Positions 1-9,593 of a stretch of DNA of 64,000 bases are shown here, piece after piece (within the stretch, counting starts at the first letter, position 1; each line of letters begins with the position of its first letter). The translations under genes were made by a program, and so were the position numbers. The stretch is from Erwinia sp. HDF1-3R (lineage in GTDB: Bacteria > Pseudomonadota > Gammaproteobacteria > Enterobacterales > Enterobacteriaceae). The notes below the pieces were generated by a model, which did no database searches, was not told where the DNA came from, and saw only the letters and a list, made by a program, of their open reading frames with translations. The DNA lies in contig NZ_CP155071.1 in the NCBI RefSeq assembly GCF_039621855.1, positions 3,906,001 to 3,970,000 on the forward strand, written 5' to 3'.

Positions 1-12
1 CCTGTAGGGGAA

Positions 13-783
13 TTATTGCTTAAAGCGATCGCACAGGGCCTGCGTGGCGCTACGGAAGACACCCACATCACTGCCAACCGCGACAAAACCCGCTCCCCAT
101 GAAAGGTAACGGCGCGCATCGGCCTCGACCGGAGCCAGTATGCCGCTCGGCTTACCCGCAGCCTTTGCCCGCTCGAAAATATGCTTTATCACCTTAAGCA
201 CCTCGGGGTGTGCAGGCTGACCGAGATAACCCAGCGCGGCCGAGAGATCGCCAGGCCCGACAAAAATGCCATCCACGCCCTCGACGGCTGCAATCGCATC
301 AATGTTATCCACCGCCTGCTGCGTTTCGATCTGCACCAGCACGGTAATGTTGTCATTAACCGTGCTGTTGTACTCCGGCACGGTGCCGTACATATTGCTG
401 CGATGCGAAACGGAAACGCCGCGGATCCCAAGGGGCGGATAGCGCGTTGAGGCCACCGCCCGCAAGGCTTCCTCCTGCGTTTCAACAAAGGGGATCAGAA
501 AGTTGGAAAAACCAATATCCAGCAGCCGCTTAATAATGACCGGCTCGTTGCATGGTGGGCGAACAACCGGCGCGCTGACGCTGCCTTTAAGCGCCATCAG
601 CTGCGGTACGAAGGTGGTGATATCGTTTGGCGCATGCTCGCCGTCAAGTACCAGCCAGTCGAACCCGGCCAGCCCCAGCACTTCGGTAGAGATTGGGCTG
701 GCCAGTGCGCACCAGCTGCCAATTAGCGTTTCTCCCGCCAGCAGGCGCTGGCGAAAACCGTTTGGATTGCTTATATAGCTCAT
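13..783 (-). CDS. garL: 5-keto-4-deoxy-D-glucarate aldolase
   Basis: 256 residues, the same length as E. coli GarL. It is a class II (metal-dependent) aldolase of the HpaI/HpcH family that splits 5-keto-4-deoxy-D-glucarate into pyruvate and tartronate semialdehyde in the cytosol. Visible family signatures are LDGEHAPND (catalytic histidine region) near residue 50 and [12 protein letters not shown] in the C-terminal half. It is the last gene of a leftward run gudP-gudX-garL, with only 18 bp to gudX, so co-transcription is likely. In E. coli garL belongs to garPLRK, so its union with gud genes here is a different arrangement. Further gar genes could lie to the left, outside the window. Identification is secure. 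Confidence 0.95.
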   Translation of the reverse strand: MSYISNPNGFRQRLLAGETLIGSWCALASPISTEVLGLAGFDWLVLDGEHAPNDITTFVPQLMALKGSVSAPVVRPPCNEPVIIKRLLDIGFSNFLIPFVETQEEALRAVASTRYPPLGIRGVSVSHRSNMYGTVPEYNSTVNDNITVLVQIETQQAVDNIDAIAAVEGVDGIFVGPGDLSAALGYLGQPAHPEVLKVIKHIFERAKAAGKPSGILAPVEADARRYLSWGAGFVAVGSDVGVFRSATQALCDRFKQ

Positions 784-801
784 CAGTGACTCCTGAAAAA
801 G

Positions 802-2139
802 TTAGCGCACAAGGCAGGGGCGTTTGCGGTCAAAGGTCCAGCCGGGGTGCAGATACTGCATCGCCCGGGCGTCGTTACGTGCGCCGCCGGGCAGGCTTTG
901 ATGCAGGGCATGAGCCTGCTCTACCCTCGCCCAGTCCAGCTCAATGCCCAGCCCCGGCGCATCAGGCAAGGTAATGCTGCCGTTACGGATTTGCAGGGGT
1001 GCTTTGGTCAGACGCTGCTCGCCTTCCTGCCAGATCCAGTGGGTATCAATGGCCGTAGGCTTACCCGGCGCAGCCGCCCCGACGTGGGTGAACATCGCCA
1101 GTGAAATATCAAAGTGGTTATTAGAGTGGCAGCCCCAGGTCAGTCCCCAGTCGTCGCAGAGCTGTGCGACGCGTACTGCGCCGCTTAGCGTCCAGAAATG
1201 TGGATCCGCCAGCGGGATATCGACGGCGTTGAGCATCACCGCATGGTTCATTTCCCGCCAGTTGGTGGCTATCATATTGGTGGCAACCGGCAGGCCAGTT
1301 GCCCGGCGGAATTCGGCCATTACTTCACGTCCGGAATAGCCCTGCTCCGCACCGCAGGGGTCTTCGGCATAGGTCAGAATACCGTTCATATCTTTGCACA
1401 GGGCGATCGCTTCATTCAGAGACCAGGCGCCGTTGGGGTCCACGGTTATTCGCGCATCAGGAAAGCGCTTCTTCATCGCCCTGACAGCCTCAATCTCCTG
1501 TTCGCCAGGCAGTACGCCCCCCTTCAGTTTGAAATCCTTAAAGCCATACCTGTCCTGAGCGGCTTCGGCAAGCCGCACGATCGCTGCGCTGTCCATCGCC
1601 TGCTGATGCCGCAGGTGATACCAGTCATGGCCGCGCGTTTCGCCCTCGAGGTAAGGAAGGTCGGTTTTTTCACGGTCGCCGACGTAAAACAGGTAACCCA
1701 GTACCCTGACCTCATCGCGCTGCTTACCCGGCCCAAGGAGTTCCGCCACCGGCACCCCCAGCCACTGTCCCAGCAGGTCGAGCAGCGCCGCCTCCAGCGC
1801 GGCAACGACATTCACCCTGAGCTCAAAGGTCCAGGCCCCCTTGCCGAAGGTGTCAAAATCGTCGGACTGGCTGCCCTTATGGACGTTCTGCACCAGCCGG
1901 TTCATCCTCGCGATCTCCTTTCCCTGCACCTGGGGAATGGCATCCATCAGCGTTTGATAAATAGTTTCACCGCCGGGTGCTTCACCCACGCCCGTATGCC
2001 CCGCGCTGTCGGTGAGCACCACGATATTGCGGGTGAAGAAGGGATCGTGTGCGCCGCCGATGTTCAGCAGCATGCTGTCATGGCCCGCCACCGGGATCAC
2101 TTTCATATCGGTTATAACCGGACTGCTTTGCATATTCAT
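802..2139 (-). CDS. gudX: Glucarate dehydratase, GudX-type (enolase superfamily)
   Basis: 445 residues. Enolase-superfamily dehydratase acting on D-glucarate (and possibly L-idarate) to give 5-keto-4-deoxy-D-glucarate. Acid/base and metal residues of the family are present: KLK at 204-206, D234 in VDPNGAW, E259 in AEDPCG, N288, D312 and H338 in CHSNNHFD. The text follows E. coli GudX (the glucarate dehydratase-related protein) more closely than GudD, for instance [19 protein letters not shown] near residues 87-105 and the C-terminal LPGGARNDA. In E. coli both paralogues are adjacent; here only this one is seen, so it may be the working dehydratase. It starts 10 bp after gudP ends and is followed 18 bp later by garL. 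A reference pipeline could call it gudD. Confidence 0.88.
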   Translation of the reverse strand: MNMQSSPVITDMKVIPVAGHDSMLLNIGGAHDPFFTRNIVVLTDSAGHTGVGEAPGGETIYQTLMDAIPQVQGKEIARMNRLVQNVHKGSQSDDFDTFGKGAWTFELRVNVVAALEAALLDLLGQWLGVPVAELLGPGKQRDEVRVLGYLFYVGDREKTDLPYLEGETRGHDWYHLRHQQAMDSAAIVRLAEAAQDRYGFKDFKLKGGVLPGEQEIEAVRAMKKRFPDARITVDPNGAWSLNEAIALCKDMNGILTYAEDPCGAEQGYSGREVMAEFRRATGLPVATNMIATNWREMNHAVMLNAVDIPLADPHFWTLSGAVRVAQLCDDWGLTWGCHSNNHFDISLAMFTHVGAAAPGKPTAIDTHWIWQEGEQRLTKAPLQIRNGSITLPDAPGLGIELDWARVEQAHALHQSLPGGARNDARAMQYLHPGWTFDRKRPCLVR

Positions 2140-2148
2140 AACCTGTCC

Positions 2149-3495
2149 TTACAGAGAGTTCAGTTCAATACGTTTAATGTCAGTGACCAGCACCAGATAG
2201 CTCAGTACGGCCACAAAGGCGTGGATGCCCACATAGACCAGCGCGCCGTTATAGGAGCCGGTGGTCGCAATAATGTAGCCGATAGCAACAGGCGTGATGA
2301 TGCCCGAGGCGTTGCCAAACATATTGAACAGGCCGCCGCTGAGTCCGCTGATCTCCTTTGGCGCCGTATCGGCCATAACTGCCCAGCCCAGCGCGCCGAT
2401 CCCCTTCCCAAAGAACGCCAGCGACATAAAGAAGACCACTACCCATTCGGTATCAACGTAATTACAGACCACCATCGACACCGAGAGCAGCATACCGAGC
2501 ACAATCGGCGTCTTACGGGCGATATTCAGCGACCCGGTTTTACGCATCAGCCAGTCTGAAATAATGCCGCCCAGCACGCCGCCTAAAAAACCACATATGG
2601 CGGGGATGGCCGCCACCATCCCGGCTTTGAGAATGGACATACCCCGCGCCTGCACCAGATAGACCGGGAACCAGGTAATAAAGAAGTAGGTCAGGGCGTT
2701 GATGCAGTATTGTCCAAGGTAAATCCCCAACATCATCCGCGAGCTGACCAGCTGTTTAATCTGATGTATCCGCTCACCCCAGCCGATGCTGCGCACTACG
2801 GCACTGCGTTGATCCATATTGATCAGCGCCCCGCCCTGCTCCATATATTCCAGCTCGGCTTTATTGACGCCGGGATGATCGTTGGGATCGTGAATAACCT
2901 TCTGCCAGATAAAGCTGATAACGATCCCGAGCCCGCCCATAAACCAGAAGACGTGCGCCCAGCCTACGGTCGATGTCAGCCAGCCCATGATTGGTGCGAA
3001 AATGACCGTGGCAAAATACTGCGCTGAATTGAACAGGGCGACGGCGGTGCCACGCTCCTGCGCGGGGAACCAGGCAGCAACGATGCGGCTGTTGCCGGGG
3101 AAGGAGGGTGCCTCCGCCAGCCCGACCATAAATCGCAGCGCAAACAGCACGGCGATAATGGTAAAACCACTAAACAGGTCGACAAATCCCTGTAGGAACG
3201 TGAAAAGCGACCAGAGAAATATGCTCCAGAAGTAAACTCGCTTTGAGCCATAGCGGTCCAGTAGCCAGCCTCCTGGGATCTGGCCTATGACATAGGCCCA
3301 TGAAAAGGCTGAGAAGATATAGCCCAGCCCCACAGGATCAAGGCCAATATCCTTCGACATGGCGGAACCGGCAATGGCAATTGTCGAGCGGTCTCCGTAA
3401 TTGAAAGAGGTAACGATAAATAGCATCACCACTATCCAGTAGCGGGCGTTTGTTCTTTTTTGTACGGCGCTCGCGGCACTGCTGACTGAATTCAT
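2149..3495 (-). CDS. gudP: Glucarate/galactarate MFS transporter
   Basis: 448 residues with about 12 hydrophobic segments, an anion:cation symporter (ACS/phthalate permease) family member of the major facilitator superfamily. It should import D-glucarate/galactarate by proton symport in the inner membrane. The family loop motif between TM2 and TM3 is present as GGWLLDRYGSKRV near residue 75, preceded by the conserved NYGDRSTIAIA in TM1. The start at 3495 has a GGGAG Shine-Dalgarno sequence a few bases upstream. It is first in the leftward gudP-gudX-garL run and divergent from garD. In E. coli the corresponding operon is activated by CdaR; no CdaR site could be assigned here. Confidence 0.93.
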   Translation of the reverse strand: MNSVSSAASAVQKRTNARYWIVVMLFIVTSFNYGDRSTIAIAGSAMSKDIGLDPVGLGYIFSAFSWAYVIGQIPGGWLLDRYGSKRVYFWSIFLWSLFTFLQGFVDLFSGFTIIAVLFALRFMVGLAEAPSFPGNSRIVAAWFPAQERGTAVALFNSAQYFATVIFAPIMGWLTSTVGWAHVFWFMGGLGIVISFIWQKVIHDPNDHPGVNKAELEYMEQGGALINMDQRSAVVRSIGWGERIHQIKQLVSSRMMLGIYLGQYCINALTYFFITWFPVYLVQARGMSILKAGMVAAIPAICGFLGGVLGGIISDWLMRKTGSLNIARKTPIVLGMLLSVSMVVCNYVDTEWVVVFFMSLAFFGKGIGALGWAVMADTAPKEISGLSGGLFNMFGNASGIITPVAIGYIIATTGSYNGALVYVGIHAFVAVLSYLVLVTDIKRIELNSL

Positions 3496-4017
3496 TATCT
3501 ACTCCCGAAATATAGCGACCAGGCAACGTTCACTCTGTACGGCATACACATCGCGTTGGGTATCAGAATGATATTGGGTTAAAGACAGCGATTATTTTGC
3601 AGAATAGTCATTACGCTACGCACAAATACCTCATCGTTCTGATGTATGAAAAATTATATAAATGCGTGCTGGCTAATACATCGGTAAAAAGCCCTGGAAA
3701 GGGGACTTATAATTACGGTTTTTATGGCAGTTGCACATGCCCCTGCGTGGTGGCTCACGCTTCCTTAAAGTTCTGCGGAGGCCGTCACATACTGGTGAAA
3801 TGCCCGCTGCTTTGTGAGCCCTCTCGATTGCCTTTGTGGATTTGACTGGAAACTGATCTCGTCTGGCCTCTTTTTATAGTCATTTGCACAATGTTTTTGC
3901 CCGGCAGACCTTTTATACTGTTTATTAGCAGAATAGCTTCAGGATAAAAATAATAAACGCCTCCTCCGCGCGAGAAGGGCGTTTCCAGTTACCGTTCCAG
4001 TCAGGGTTTACCGAGCA
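3496..4017. promoter_or_regulatory. Divergent gudP/garD control region
   Basis: 522 bp without a credible gene, AT-rich compared with its flanks. It must hold the promoters for gudP (leftward) and garD (rightward). A good -10 candidate for garD is TATACT at 3914-3919, but no clear -35 at normal spacing was found, which fits an activator-dependent promoter. A 7-bp inverted repeat (AAACGCC 3955-3961, GGCGTTT 3978-3984) lies in the garD leader; read on the minus strand it is followed by a T-rich tract and would resemble a terminator. An 82-codon plus-strand frame at 3597-3845 lacks any family features and was not called. Confidence 0.5.
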
Positions 4018-5577
4018 ATGAATATTATCAATAAAGAGGTGCCTCTCTATATAAAGGTGCATGAAAAAGATAACGTTGCCATTGTGGTTAATAATAATGG
4101 TCTGACGGCAGGCAGCGTGTTTCCTTGTGGGCTGGTTTTAAAAGAGCATATCCCCCAGGGGCATAAGGTCGCGCTGAATAATATTGCCAAAGGCGCTGAT
4201 ATCCTGCGCTACGGCGAAGTGATTGGTTACGCGCTTCGTGATATTGCTCAGGGCTGCTGGATTGATGAATCGCTGGTGGGGCTGCCGACTGCGCCCAATC
4301 TGGCCAGCCTGCCCCTTGCCACGGCGATCCCGCCAGCCCTTCCCGCCCTTAAGGGGTATACCTTTGAAGGGTATCGCAACAGTGACGGCAGCGTGGGAAC
4401 GCGTAACCTGCTGGCAATAACCACCAGCGTCCACTGCGTGGCGGGCGTAGTTGATTATGTGGTAAGCATTATTGAGCGCCAGCTGCTGCCGGACTTTCCA
4501 AACGTCGATGGCGTGGTGGCCCTGAATCATCTCTACGGCTGCGGCGTGGCGATCAACGCGCCCGCGGCAATTATCCCCATTCGCACGTTGCATAACCTTG
4601 CCCTTAACCCCAATTTCGGCGGTGAAGTCATGGTCGTCGGGCTGGGGTGTGAAAAACTCCAGCCCGAAAGGCTGCTACAGGGCACGCCCGATGTGCAGCC
4701 GATTTCACTGGATGAGGATGATATTGTCCGCCTCCAGGATGAGCAGCACGTAGGATTTGAGTCGATGGTGAATGATATTTTACGCGTCGCGAAACGTCAT
4801 CTTCAGCGACTGAATCAGCGCCGCCGGGAAACTGTACCTGCTTCGGAACTGGTGGTCGGCATGCAGTGTGGCGGCAGCGATGCTTTTTCCGGCGTGACGG
4901 CAAACCCTGCCGTGGGGTTTGCCTCTGATTTACTGGTACGCTGCGGCGCGACGGTGATGTTTTCCGAGGTCACGGAAGTCCGTGATGCGGTGCATTTACT
5001 GACCCCACGCGTCATTGACGAGCAGACGGGTCAGCGGCTGCTTGAGGAGATGGCCTGGTATGATGATTACCTGAACAGCGGGCAAACCGATCGCAGCGCC
5101 AATCCCTCACCCGGCAACAAAAAAGGCGGGCTGGCAAACGTGGTGGAGAAGGCATTGGGATCGATTGCCAAGTCCGGGAGCAGCGCCATTGTTGAAGTGC
5201 TTTCGCCCGGTCAGCGCCCAACCCGTCGCGGACTGATTTATGCTGCCACCCCGGCAAGTGATTTTATCTGCGGCACGCAGCAGATGGCGTCAGGCATTAC
5301 TTTACAGGTCTTCACCACCGGGCGCGGCACGCCTTACGGCCTGGCAGCGATTCCGGTTATCAAAATGGCGACCAGAAGCGCGCTGGCAGAACGCTGGTAC
5401 GATTTGATGGATATCAACGCGGGGACTATCGCGACCGGGGAGGAGAGTATTGAACAGGTTGGCTGGCGGCTGTTTGAACTGATTATTGAAATTGCCAGCG
5501 GACGCAAGCAGAGCTGGTCCGATCGCTGGGGGATCCATAATGCGCTGGCGGTGTTTAATCCAGCGCCGGTAACCTGA
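4018..5577 (+). CDS. garD: Galactarate dehydratase
   Basis: 519 residues, close to the E. coli GarD length of about 523, ending in the same FNPAPVT. The enzyme belongs to the UxaA/GarD family and removes water from meso-galactarate to give 5-keto-4-deoxy-D-glucarate, the substrate of GarL. The N-terminal SAF-like part (residues 1-100) is followed by the catalytic UxaA/GarD part, with conserved blocks [36 protein letters not shown] and [17 protein letters not shown]. It is monocistronic and divergent from gudP; the next gene yqcA is convergent. Together with gudX, gudP and garL it completes a route for both hexarate isomers to a common intermediate and its cleavage. The start is set by alignment; the ribosome site is weak. 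Confidence 0.95.
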   Translation: MNIINKEVPLYIKVHEKDNVAIVVNNNGLTAGSVFPCGLVLKEHIPQGHKVALNNIAKGADILRYGEVIGYALRDIAQGCWIDESLVGLPTAPNLASLPLATAIPPALPALKGYTFEGYRNSDGSVGTRNLLAITTSVHCVAGVVDYVVSIIERQLLPDFPNVDGVVALNHLYGCGVAINAPAAIIPIRTLHNLALNPNFGGEVMVVGLGCEKLQPERLLQGTPDVQPISLDEDDIVRLQDEQHVGFESMVNDILRVAKRHLQRLNQRRRETVPASELVVGMQCGGSDAFSGVTANPAVGFASDLLVRCGATVMFSEVTEVRDAVHLLTPRVIDEQTGQRLLEEMAWYDDYLNSGQTDRSANPSPGNKKGGLANVVEKALGSIAKSGSSAIVEVLSPGQRPTRRGLIYAATPASDFICGTQQMASGITLQVFTTGRGTPYGLAAIPVIKMATRSALAERWYDLMDINAGTIATGEESIEQVGWRLFELIIEIASGRKQSWSDRWGIHNALAVFNPAPVT

Positions 5578-5585
5578 TAACCTGC

Positions 5586-5612
5586 CGCCCCTGTCAGCAG
5601 TAAACAGGGGCG
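5586..5612 (+). terminator. Possible garD terminator hairpin
   Basis: A perfect 9-bp stem (CGCCCCTGT 5586-5594, ACAGGGGCG 5604-5612) with a 9-nt loop begins 9 bp after the garD stop codon, between convergent garD and yqcA. There is no T-run, so it may act as a weak or Rho-assisted terminator or as a 3'-end stabiliser. Confidence 0.4.
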
Positions 5613-5682
5613 CGTCGCGCTCGGGTAAGCCCATGGACTAACCCGGGCTCACTCATCAACTTATCCCGGGAGCGAATCCAGT

Positions 5683-6135
5683 CTAACTAATCTGCTTCGC
5701 CCACTGCTCAACCCACGGCGTTGTCACCTCTTCCGGCTCCGGAGTTTCGGCAGCATCAACCAACAGCACGTCGCCGATGCGGGTGGCTCCCTGCTCCTGC
5801 AACAGCGCATCAAAGTGCTTACCGCCGCCGCAAAAAACCTCGTAGCTGCTGTCACCCAGCACGATCACGCCGTAGCGCAGGCCGGGCTGGTGGCCGAGTT
5901 TATCTTTAATATCACGAAAAAGAGGCGCAATGCTGTCCGGCAGCTCGCCCTGCCCCGTTGTTGAGGTAATAATCAGCGCCACGCCCGTCCCGGCAAAGCG
6001 CTGCCAGTCATTCAGGTCAGGATCTTCAAAAATCTTCACCTGATGCCCCTGATCCACCAGCACAGGTTCTGCTTCCTCTGCAACCAGCAGCGCGTTCCCG
6101 TACATCGTGCCTACAAATATGCCAACCTGAGCCAT
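5683..6135 (-). CDS. yqcA: Flavodoxin YqcA
   Basis: 150 residues, matching E. coli YqcA (149). Short-chain FMN-binding flavodoxin, an electron carrier in the cytosol. The FMN phosphate loop is visible at the N terminus as [15 protein letters not shown] (residues 9-23), and the isoalloxazine-binding loops around [11 protein letters not shown] and [17 protein letters not shown]. The start at 6135 is preceded by AAGGAG at good spacing. It follows truC and yqcC in a leftward cluster with a 28-bp gap, as in E. coli. The exact redox partner is not known from the sequence. Confidence 0.92.
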   Translation of the reverse strand: MAQVGIFVGTMYGNALLVAEEAEPVLVDQGHQVKIFEDPDLNDWQRFAGTGVALIITSTTGQGELPDSIAPLFRDIKDKLGHQPGLRYGVIVLGDSSYEVFCGGGKHFDALLQEQGATRIGDVLLVDAAETPEPEEVTTPWVEQWAKQIS

Positions 6136-6163
6136 CTTATTTCTCCTTTACCGGCACCTGTTA

Positions 6164-6937
6164 TCACTCACTATCCTGAGGGGTGTCGGCGTTAAACTCA
6201 ACCCTGGGAATATCAGGGAGACAGGCCTGCCAGCCGAACTGCGCCATCATCCGCTGCCAGATAGCGTCTAATCCGGCGCGCAGCACCAGCGGCTCGCCGG
6301 TTACCGGGTGCGTCAGGCTGAGCTCACTGGCGTGCAGCATCAGCCGCTGCATACCGAAATGTGCCGCCGCGCTGCGGTTCTGTCGCAAATCACCGTGCGC
6401 GCTGTCACCAATAATCGGATGCCGAAGATGGGTCATATGACGCCTGAGCTGATGCTTGCGGCCGGTTTTCGGCTTCAGCTCCATCAGCGTATAGCGGGAG
6501 GTGTCATAGCGGCTAACCGCAACCGGTAACTCAGCCGTTGCCACGGAACGCCAGTGCGTTGTGGCAGGCTGTGGGGCCTTTTCGGGCTGGCTGAATTTGT
6601 CGGCTATCTTATCCAGCTCCTCGGTCAGCGCATAATCCAGGGTCTCTTCCCCTTCCAGCCACCCTCTTACCACGGCATGGTAGGTTTTTTGCAGCTGATG
6701 CTGTTCAAACTGCTGGGAGAGCTGGCGACCCACCTCGCTGGACAATCCCATCAGCAGAACGCCAGAGGTGGGACGGTCAAGGCGATGCACGGTAAAAACG
6801 TGCTGACCAATCTGATCGCGGACCGTCTGCATGACAAACACTTTTTCATGGCGGTCCAGCCAGCTACGGTGTACCAGCCAGCCCGCAGGTTTATTTACCG
6901 CGACCAGCCATTCATCCTGATAAATGATGTCCAGCAT
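6164..6937 (-). CDS. truC: tRNA pseudouridine(65) synthase TruC
   Basis: 257 residues (E. coli about 260). RluA-family pseudouridine synthase that modifies U65 in the T-arm of certain tRNAs. The catalytic aspartate is D54 in HRLDRPTSGVLL. The C-terminal KPKTGRKHQLRRHMTHLRHPIIGD block is typical of the family. Its ATG shares one base with the yqcC stop codon (TGATG at 6935-6939), which suggests translational coupling to yqcC; yqcA follows after 26 bp. The whole yqcC-truC-yqcA order is as in E. coli. Confidence 0.95.
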   Translation of the reverse strand: MLDIIYQDEWLVAVNKPAGWLVHRSWLDRHEKVFVMQTVRDQIGQHVFTVHRLDRPTSGVLLMGLSSEVGRQLSQQFEQHQLQKTYHAVVRGWLEGEETLDYALTEELDKIADKFSQPEKAPQPATTHWRSVATAELPVAVSRYDTSRYTLMELKPKTGRKHQLRRHMTHLRHPIIGDSAHGDLRQNRSAAAHFGMQRLMLHASELSLTHPVTGEPLVLRAGLDAIWQRMMAQFGWQACLPDIPRVEFNADTPQDSE

Positions 6938-7263
6938 CAGGCGTTATGCTCAAAGTGACTGTCCAGCTCGTTCAGCGCATGCAGCAGTTTTGCGCGCGCC
7001 GGGACCGCCCCCTCCAGCGCCATCTCATAATAAGGTGCGATGGCCAGCTTCTCCGGCAGTGGGCTCTGTGAATCAAGAAGTGCCTGCATTCGGGGTAAAA
7101 ATACCCACTGCAGCCACTGCTCCGGCGTCATTGTATCCACGCAGAAAGGTTCCTGGCTCTCAAAAGCGGTCGTCGTTGGGGCACAGGATTGCCAGAGTCC
7201 TGCATCCTGTAAGACCTGTGTTATCGCTATCAGGCAATCCTGAACCTGCTGTTCCCGGCTCAT
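6937..7263 (-). CDS. yqcC: YqcC family protein (DUF446)
   Basis: 108 residues when started at 7263, close to E. coli YqcC (109). The frame is open up to 7314, but only the ATG at 7263 has a strong AGGAG site about 8 nt upstream, and the family sequence begins there (MSREQQVQ). Recognisable family blocks are PFCVDTMTPEQWLQWVFLPRM and LAIAPYYEMALEG. A small mostly helical cytosolic protein of unknown function, sometimes called a tRNA pseudouridine synthase partner only because it is coupled to truC. Its stop codon overlaps the truC start by one base. Confidence 0.88.
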   Translation of the reverse strand: MSREQQVQDCLIAITQVLQDAGLWQSCAPTTTAFESQEPFCVDTMTPEQWLQWVFLPRMQALLDSQSPLPEKLAIAPYYEMALEGAVPARAKLLHALNELDSHFEHNA

Positions 7264-7340
7264 TCGCGGTCTCCTGTATTCAGTCAATGTCAGAGCCGCA
7301 AGCATAACATTCACTCACGGGGTCAGTGAAAAGTATGCAT

Positions 7341-7642
7341 AAAAAAAGGGAGCACTGTAAAAACAGTGCTCCCGGTTCGTTTGCAGCTTTCCCGCTACGT
7401 AAATGCTCCCTGCTCGTCCCTGATAACTATGTCCTGCGTATTCCTTACAATTTCACCATCACTGGTGAAGTCCCTGGCATCCTGGCGCGCAACCCATACT
7501 GGCTGCTCTCATTCTCCATCCTGGAGGTGTCCATTAATCTCTTCCTGAGATGTCCTTGCCTCATCCTGAGGCCTTTCCATGAATCATCTTCCCGATGTGT
7601 CCTGACTCAATCCGTAAGTCACAGCATCCTTTCCGATGCGAC
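7341..7642 (-). ncRNA. csrB: CsrB, CsrA-titrating regulatory RNA
   Basis: Lies between yqcC and syd, exactly where E. coli csrB lies. Read on the minus strand it carries about 20 GGA triplets, many as CAGGATG or AGGA in short hairpin loops, the sites that bind and sequester CsrA. It ends in a strong intrinsic terminator: an 11-bp perfect stem (GGGAGCACTGT 7348-7358, ACAGTGCTCCC 7363-7373) followed by seven Ts on the minus strand (7341-7347), with the same GAACCGGGAGC lead-in as E. coli CsrB. The 5' end at about 7642 (GTCGCATCGG) is inferred from the first GGA hairpin and may be off by tens of bases. It frees mRNAs from CsrA control; BarA/UvrY normally drives it. Confidence 0.9.
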
Positions 7643-7792
7643 ACATTTTGACCTAATTTAGCCATTAAACAATAGACCTTACGGTTCCATATAACCCATG
7701 TTAACCTCAGCCAGGCCAAAACTTAAAACAACTTGCTGAATATAAAAGAATTAGGATTTAAGACTTAATATTAGTCTGAGGATTTTAAAGCG

Positions 7793-7825
7793 ATCTCTTA
7801 CAGGCTGCGTAAGAGATCTCCTACA
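7793..7825. promoter_or_regulatory. UvrY (GacA)-type upstream element of csrB
   Basis: An 18-bp imperfect palindrome at 7808-7825 (CGTAAGAGATCTCCTACA) differs at two positions from the known UvrY/GacA box TGTAAGAGATCTCTTACA. It lies about 165-185 bp upstream of the inferred csrB start, similar to the distance reported in E. coli. A second half-site overlaps it: ATCTCTTAC at 7793-7801 is a perfect inverted copy of GTAAGAGAT at 7809-7817. It sits just past the syd stop codon. Identification as a UvrY site is by motif and position only. Confidence 0.65.
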
Positions 7826-7844
7826 AACTCATTCGGCAATTTTC

Positions 7845-8396
7845 TTACACTTTACCCTGCGGGGTGAGGCGGTCAATGAAATCAGAGAGGTCGGACGCCA
7901 GCACCGTTCGTTGAGTTGTACCCAGCTTTTCAAGGATAACCTCACCGCTTAAGTTACATACGGAGATGACCTCAAGCTCCGATTCCAGCGTCGCGATAAA
8001 CAGCGTGGGAGAGTGTTTCAGCCGTCTCTTCATCACCAGGTGTCCGATTAAATTCTCCTGAACCCGAACGAAATCCTCCTCGCTCCAGGCTTGCAGTAGC
8101 GTAACAGATTGTCCTGCCAGCACGGCGTGCATGTCGCCCGCAAACTGTGAGGTATACCAGCCGACAACCGAGGGCTGAATGCGTAAATCCAGCGCACGCT
8201 CGACGGCTTCCAGATTGGCGGCCAGAGTGAAAGGCTGCGGTAACCAGTAGACCACATCCTCGGCGCTGTTCTGTATACAGGGGGAAGGAATACCGTACAG
8301 CTCACTGCTGGCGGGTAAATGGCCGTACTCCTGCTGCCAGAGTTCGCAATAGCGCTGGGTGAAGTGGGTCAGTGCCCGGGCCGTTTCTTCAATCAT
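7845..8396 (-). CDS. syd: SecY-interacting protein Syd
   Basis: 183 residues from the ATG at 8396, near E. coli Syd (181). A GTG at 8408 would add four residues (MKKR), but alignment to E. coli Syd starts at [12 protein letters not shown] and the later ATG also has a purine-rich stretch upstream. Syd is a cytosolic protein that binds SecY and can displace SecA from faulty translocons. Conserved blocks are [41 protein letters not shown] and [23 protein letters not shown]. It is divergent from queF and upstream of csrB, as in E. coli. Confidence 0.93.
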   Translation of the reverse strand: MIEETARALTHFTQRYCELWQQEYGHLPASSELYGIPSPCIQNSAEDVVYWLPQPFTLAANLEAVERALDLRIQPSVVGWYTSQFAGDMHAVLAGQSVTLLQAWSEEDFVRVQENLIGHLVMKRRLKHSPTLFIATLESELEVISVCNLSGEVILEKLGTTQRTVLASDLSDFIDRLTPQGKV

Positions 8397-8544
8397 TCTT
8401 TTTTTCACTCTCTGCTGCCTGAGTTACAATAAGGCTAACGCCAAACCGGGATTCGGCTGCCGGTCATCCCATGGTTTCCGGTCCTGGCCGCAACGAACAT
8501 ATTAATTTCACACTCCCTGCTCAGGCAGGTCATAAAGGAAATCT

Positions 8545-9390
8545 ATGTCTTTACAGGATCCGCACCAGACGCTAAAAAGCCTGACTCTGGGGAAGCCCAC
8601 AGAATACCACGATAAATACGATCCTGGTTTGCTCCAGGGTGTGCCTCGCAGCCTCAACCGTGAGCCGCTGGCACTCTATCCGGATAATTTGCCCTTTCAC
8701 GGTGCGGATATCTGGACGCTTTATGAACTGTCATGGCTTAACGCCCGTGGTTTACCGCAGGTCGCCCTGGGTGAAGTGGTATTAAATGCCAATAGCACTC
8801 ATCTTATTGAATCCAAGAGCTTTAAGCTTTACCTCAACAGTTTTAACCAGACCCGTTTTGCCGACTGGGGCGAGGTTCGCGCTACGCTTGAGCGCGATCT
8901 CAGTGCCTGTGCCGGAGGAGAGGTCAGCGCCGCGCTATTCCGCCTGCATGAGGTCGAAGGCCAGCCGATTGGTAGCTTTAGCGGGTATTGCATTGATGAG
9001 CAGGATATCGAGATCGATAACTATGCGTTTAGCACGGATTACCTGCTTAATGCCACACAGCCGGAAATTGTGGAAGAGCAGCTGGTCAGCCATCTGCTGA
9101 AGTCTAACTGTCTGATCACTAATCAGCCCGACTGGGGTTCGGTGCAGATTAGCTACCGTGGCCCACGTATTCAGCGCGAAGCGCTGCTGCGTTACCTGGT
9201 CTCTTTTCGTCAGCATAATGAATTTCACGAGCAGTGCGTTGAACGCATTTTTAATGATATTCACCGCTTCTGCCAGCCTGAAAGCCTGAGCGTTTATGCG
9301 CGCTATACTCGCCGCGGCGGCCTGGACATCAATCCATGGCGCAGCAATGGGGTTTATAAGCCTGGCCGTTCGCGTCTGGTACGGCAGTAG
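8545..9390 (+). CDS. queF: NADPH-dependent 7-cyano-7-deazaguanine reductase QueF
   Basis: 281 residues (E. coli 282), the long bimodular QueF type. It reduces preQ0 to preQ1 with NADPH in queuosine synthesis. The family signature [11 protein letters not shown] is at 89-99 in the N-terminal tunnel fold. The catalytic cysteine is C189 in [14 protein letters not shown] in the C-terminal module, with HEFHEQC near residue 230. Start ATG at 8545 is preceded by AAAGGAAAT. The 148 bp between the divergent syd and queF starts hold both promoters; no preQ1 riboswitch fold was evident. Confidence 0.96.
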   Translation: MSLQDPHQTLKSLTLGKPTEYHDKYDPGLLQGVPRSLNREPLALYPDNLPFHGADIWTLYELSWLNARGLPQVALGEVVLNANSTHLIESKSFKLYLNSFNQTRFADWGEVRATLERDLSACAGGEVSAALFRLHEVEGQPIGSFSGYCIDEQDIEIDNYAFSTDYLLNATQPEIVEEQLVSHLLKSNCLITNQPDWGSVQISYRGPRIQREALLRYLVSFRQHNEFHEQCVERIFNDIHRFCQPESLSVYARYTRRGGLDINPWRSNGVYKPGRSRLVRQ

Positions 9391-9470
9391 CCGGTGATGT
9401 TTTTGCGCAGCACGCCGCAGTTGTCTAATTTACCCTATTGTTAATTCCCGACAGACAAGGCTAATCTGAA

Positions 9471-9499
9471 CCTGGGCGTTCACATTGTCCCCGCCCAGG
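9471..9499 (+). promoter_or_regulatory. Stem-loop in the ppnN leader
   Basis: Perfect 8-bp inverted repeat CCTGGGCG (9471-9478) / CGCCCAGG (9492-9499) with a 13-nt loop, 95 bp before the UUG start of ppnN. There is no T-run. It could be a leader structure or a weak terminator for queF; function unknown. Confidence 0.3.
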
Positions 9500-9593
9500 A
9501 TATCTCAACTTTCCGATGTTTCACCCAGTGCGCAGGGGTGTAAGAATGTTGTCTGGAGAGTGACGCCACCCGGAGGGGTGCAAAGGAGTTAAT

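Noticed and set aside
1198..2559. Long plus-strand frame of 453 codons over gudX/gudP
   Set aside because: Antisense of two secure genes; composition rich in His/Gln/Arg typical of a shadow frame.
8409..8544. preQ1 riboswitch before queF
   Set aside because: No preQ1-type short hairpin with A-rich tail could be found in the leader.
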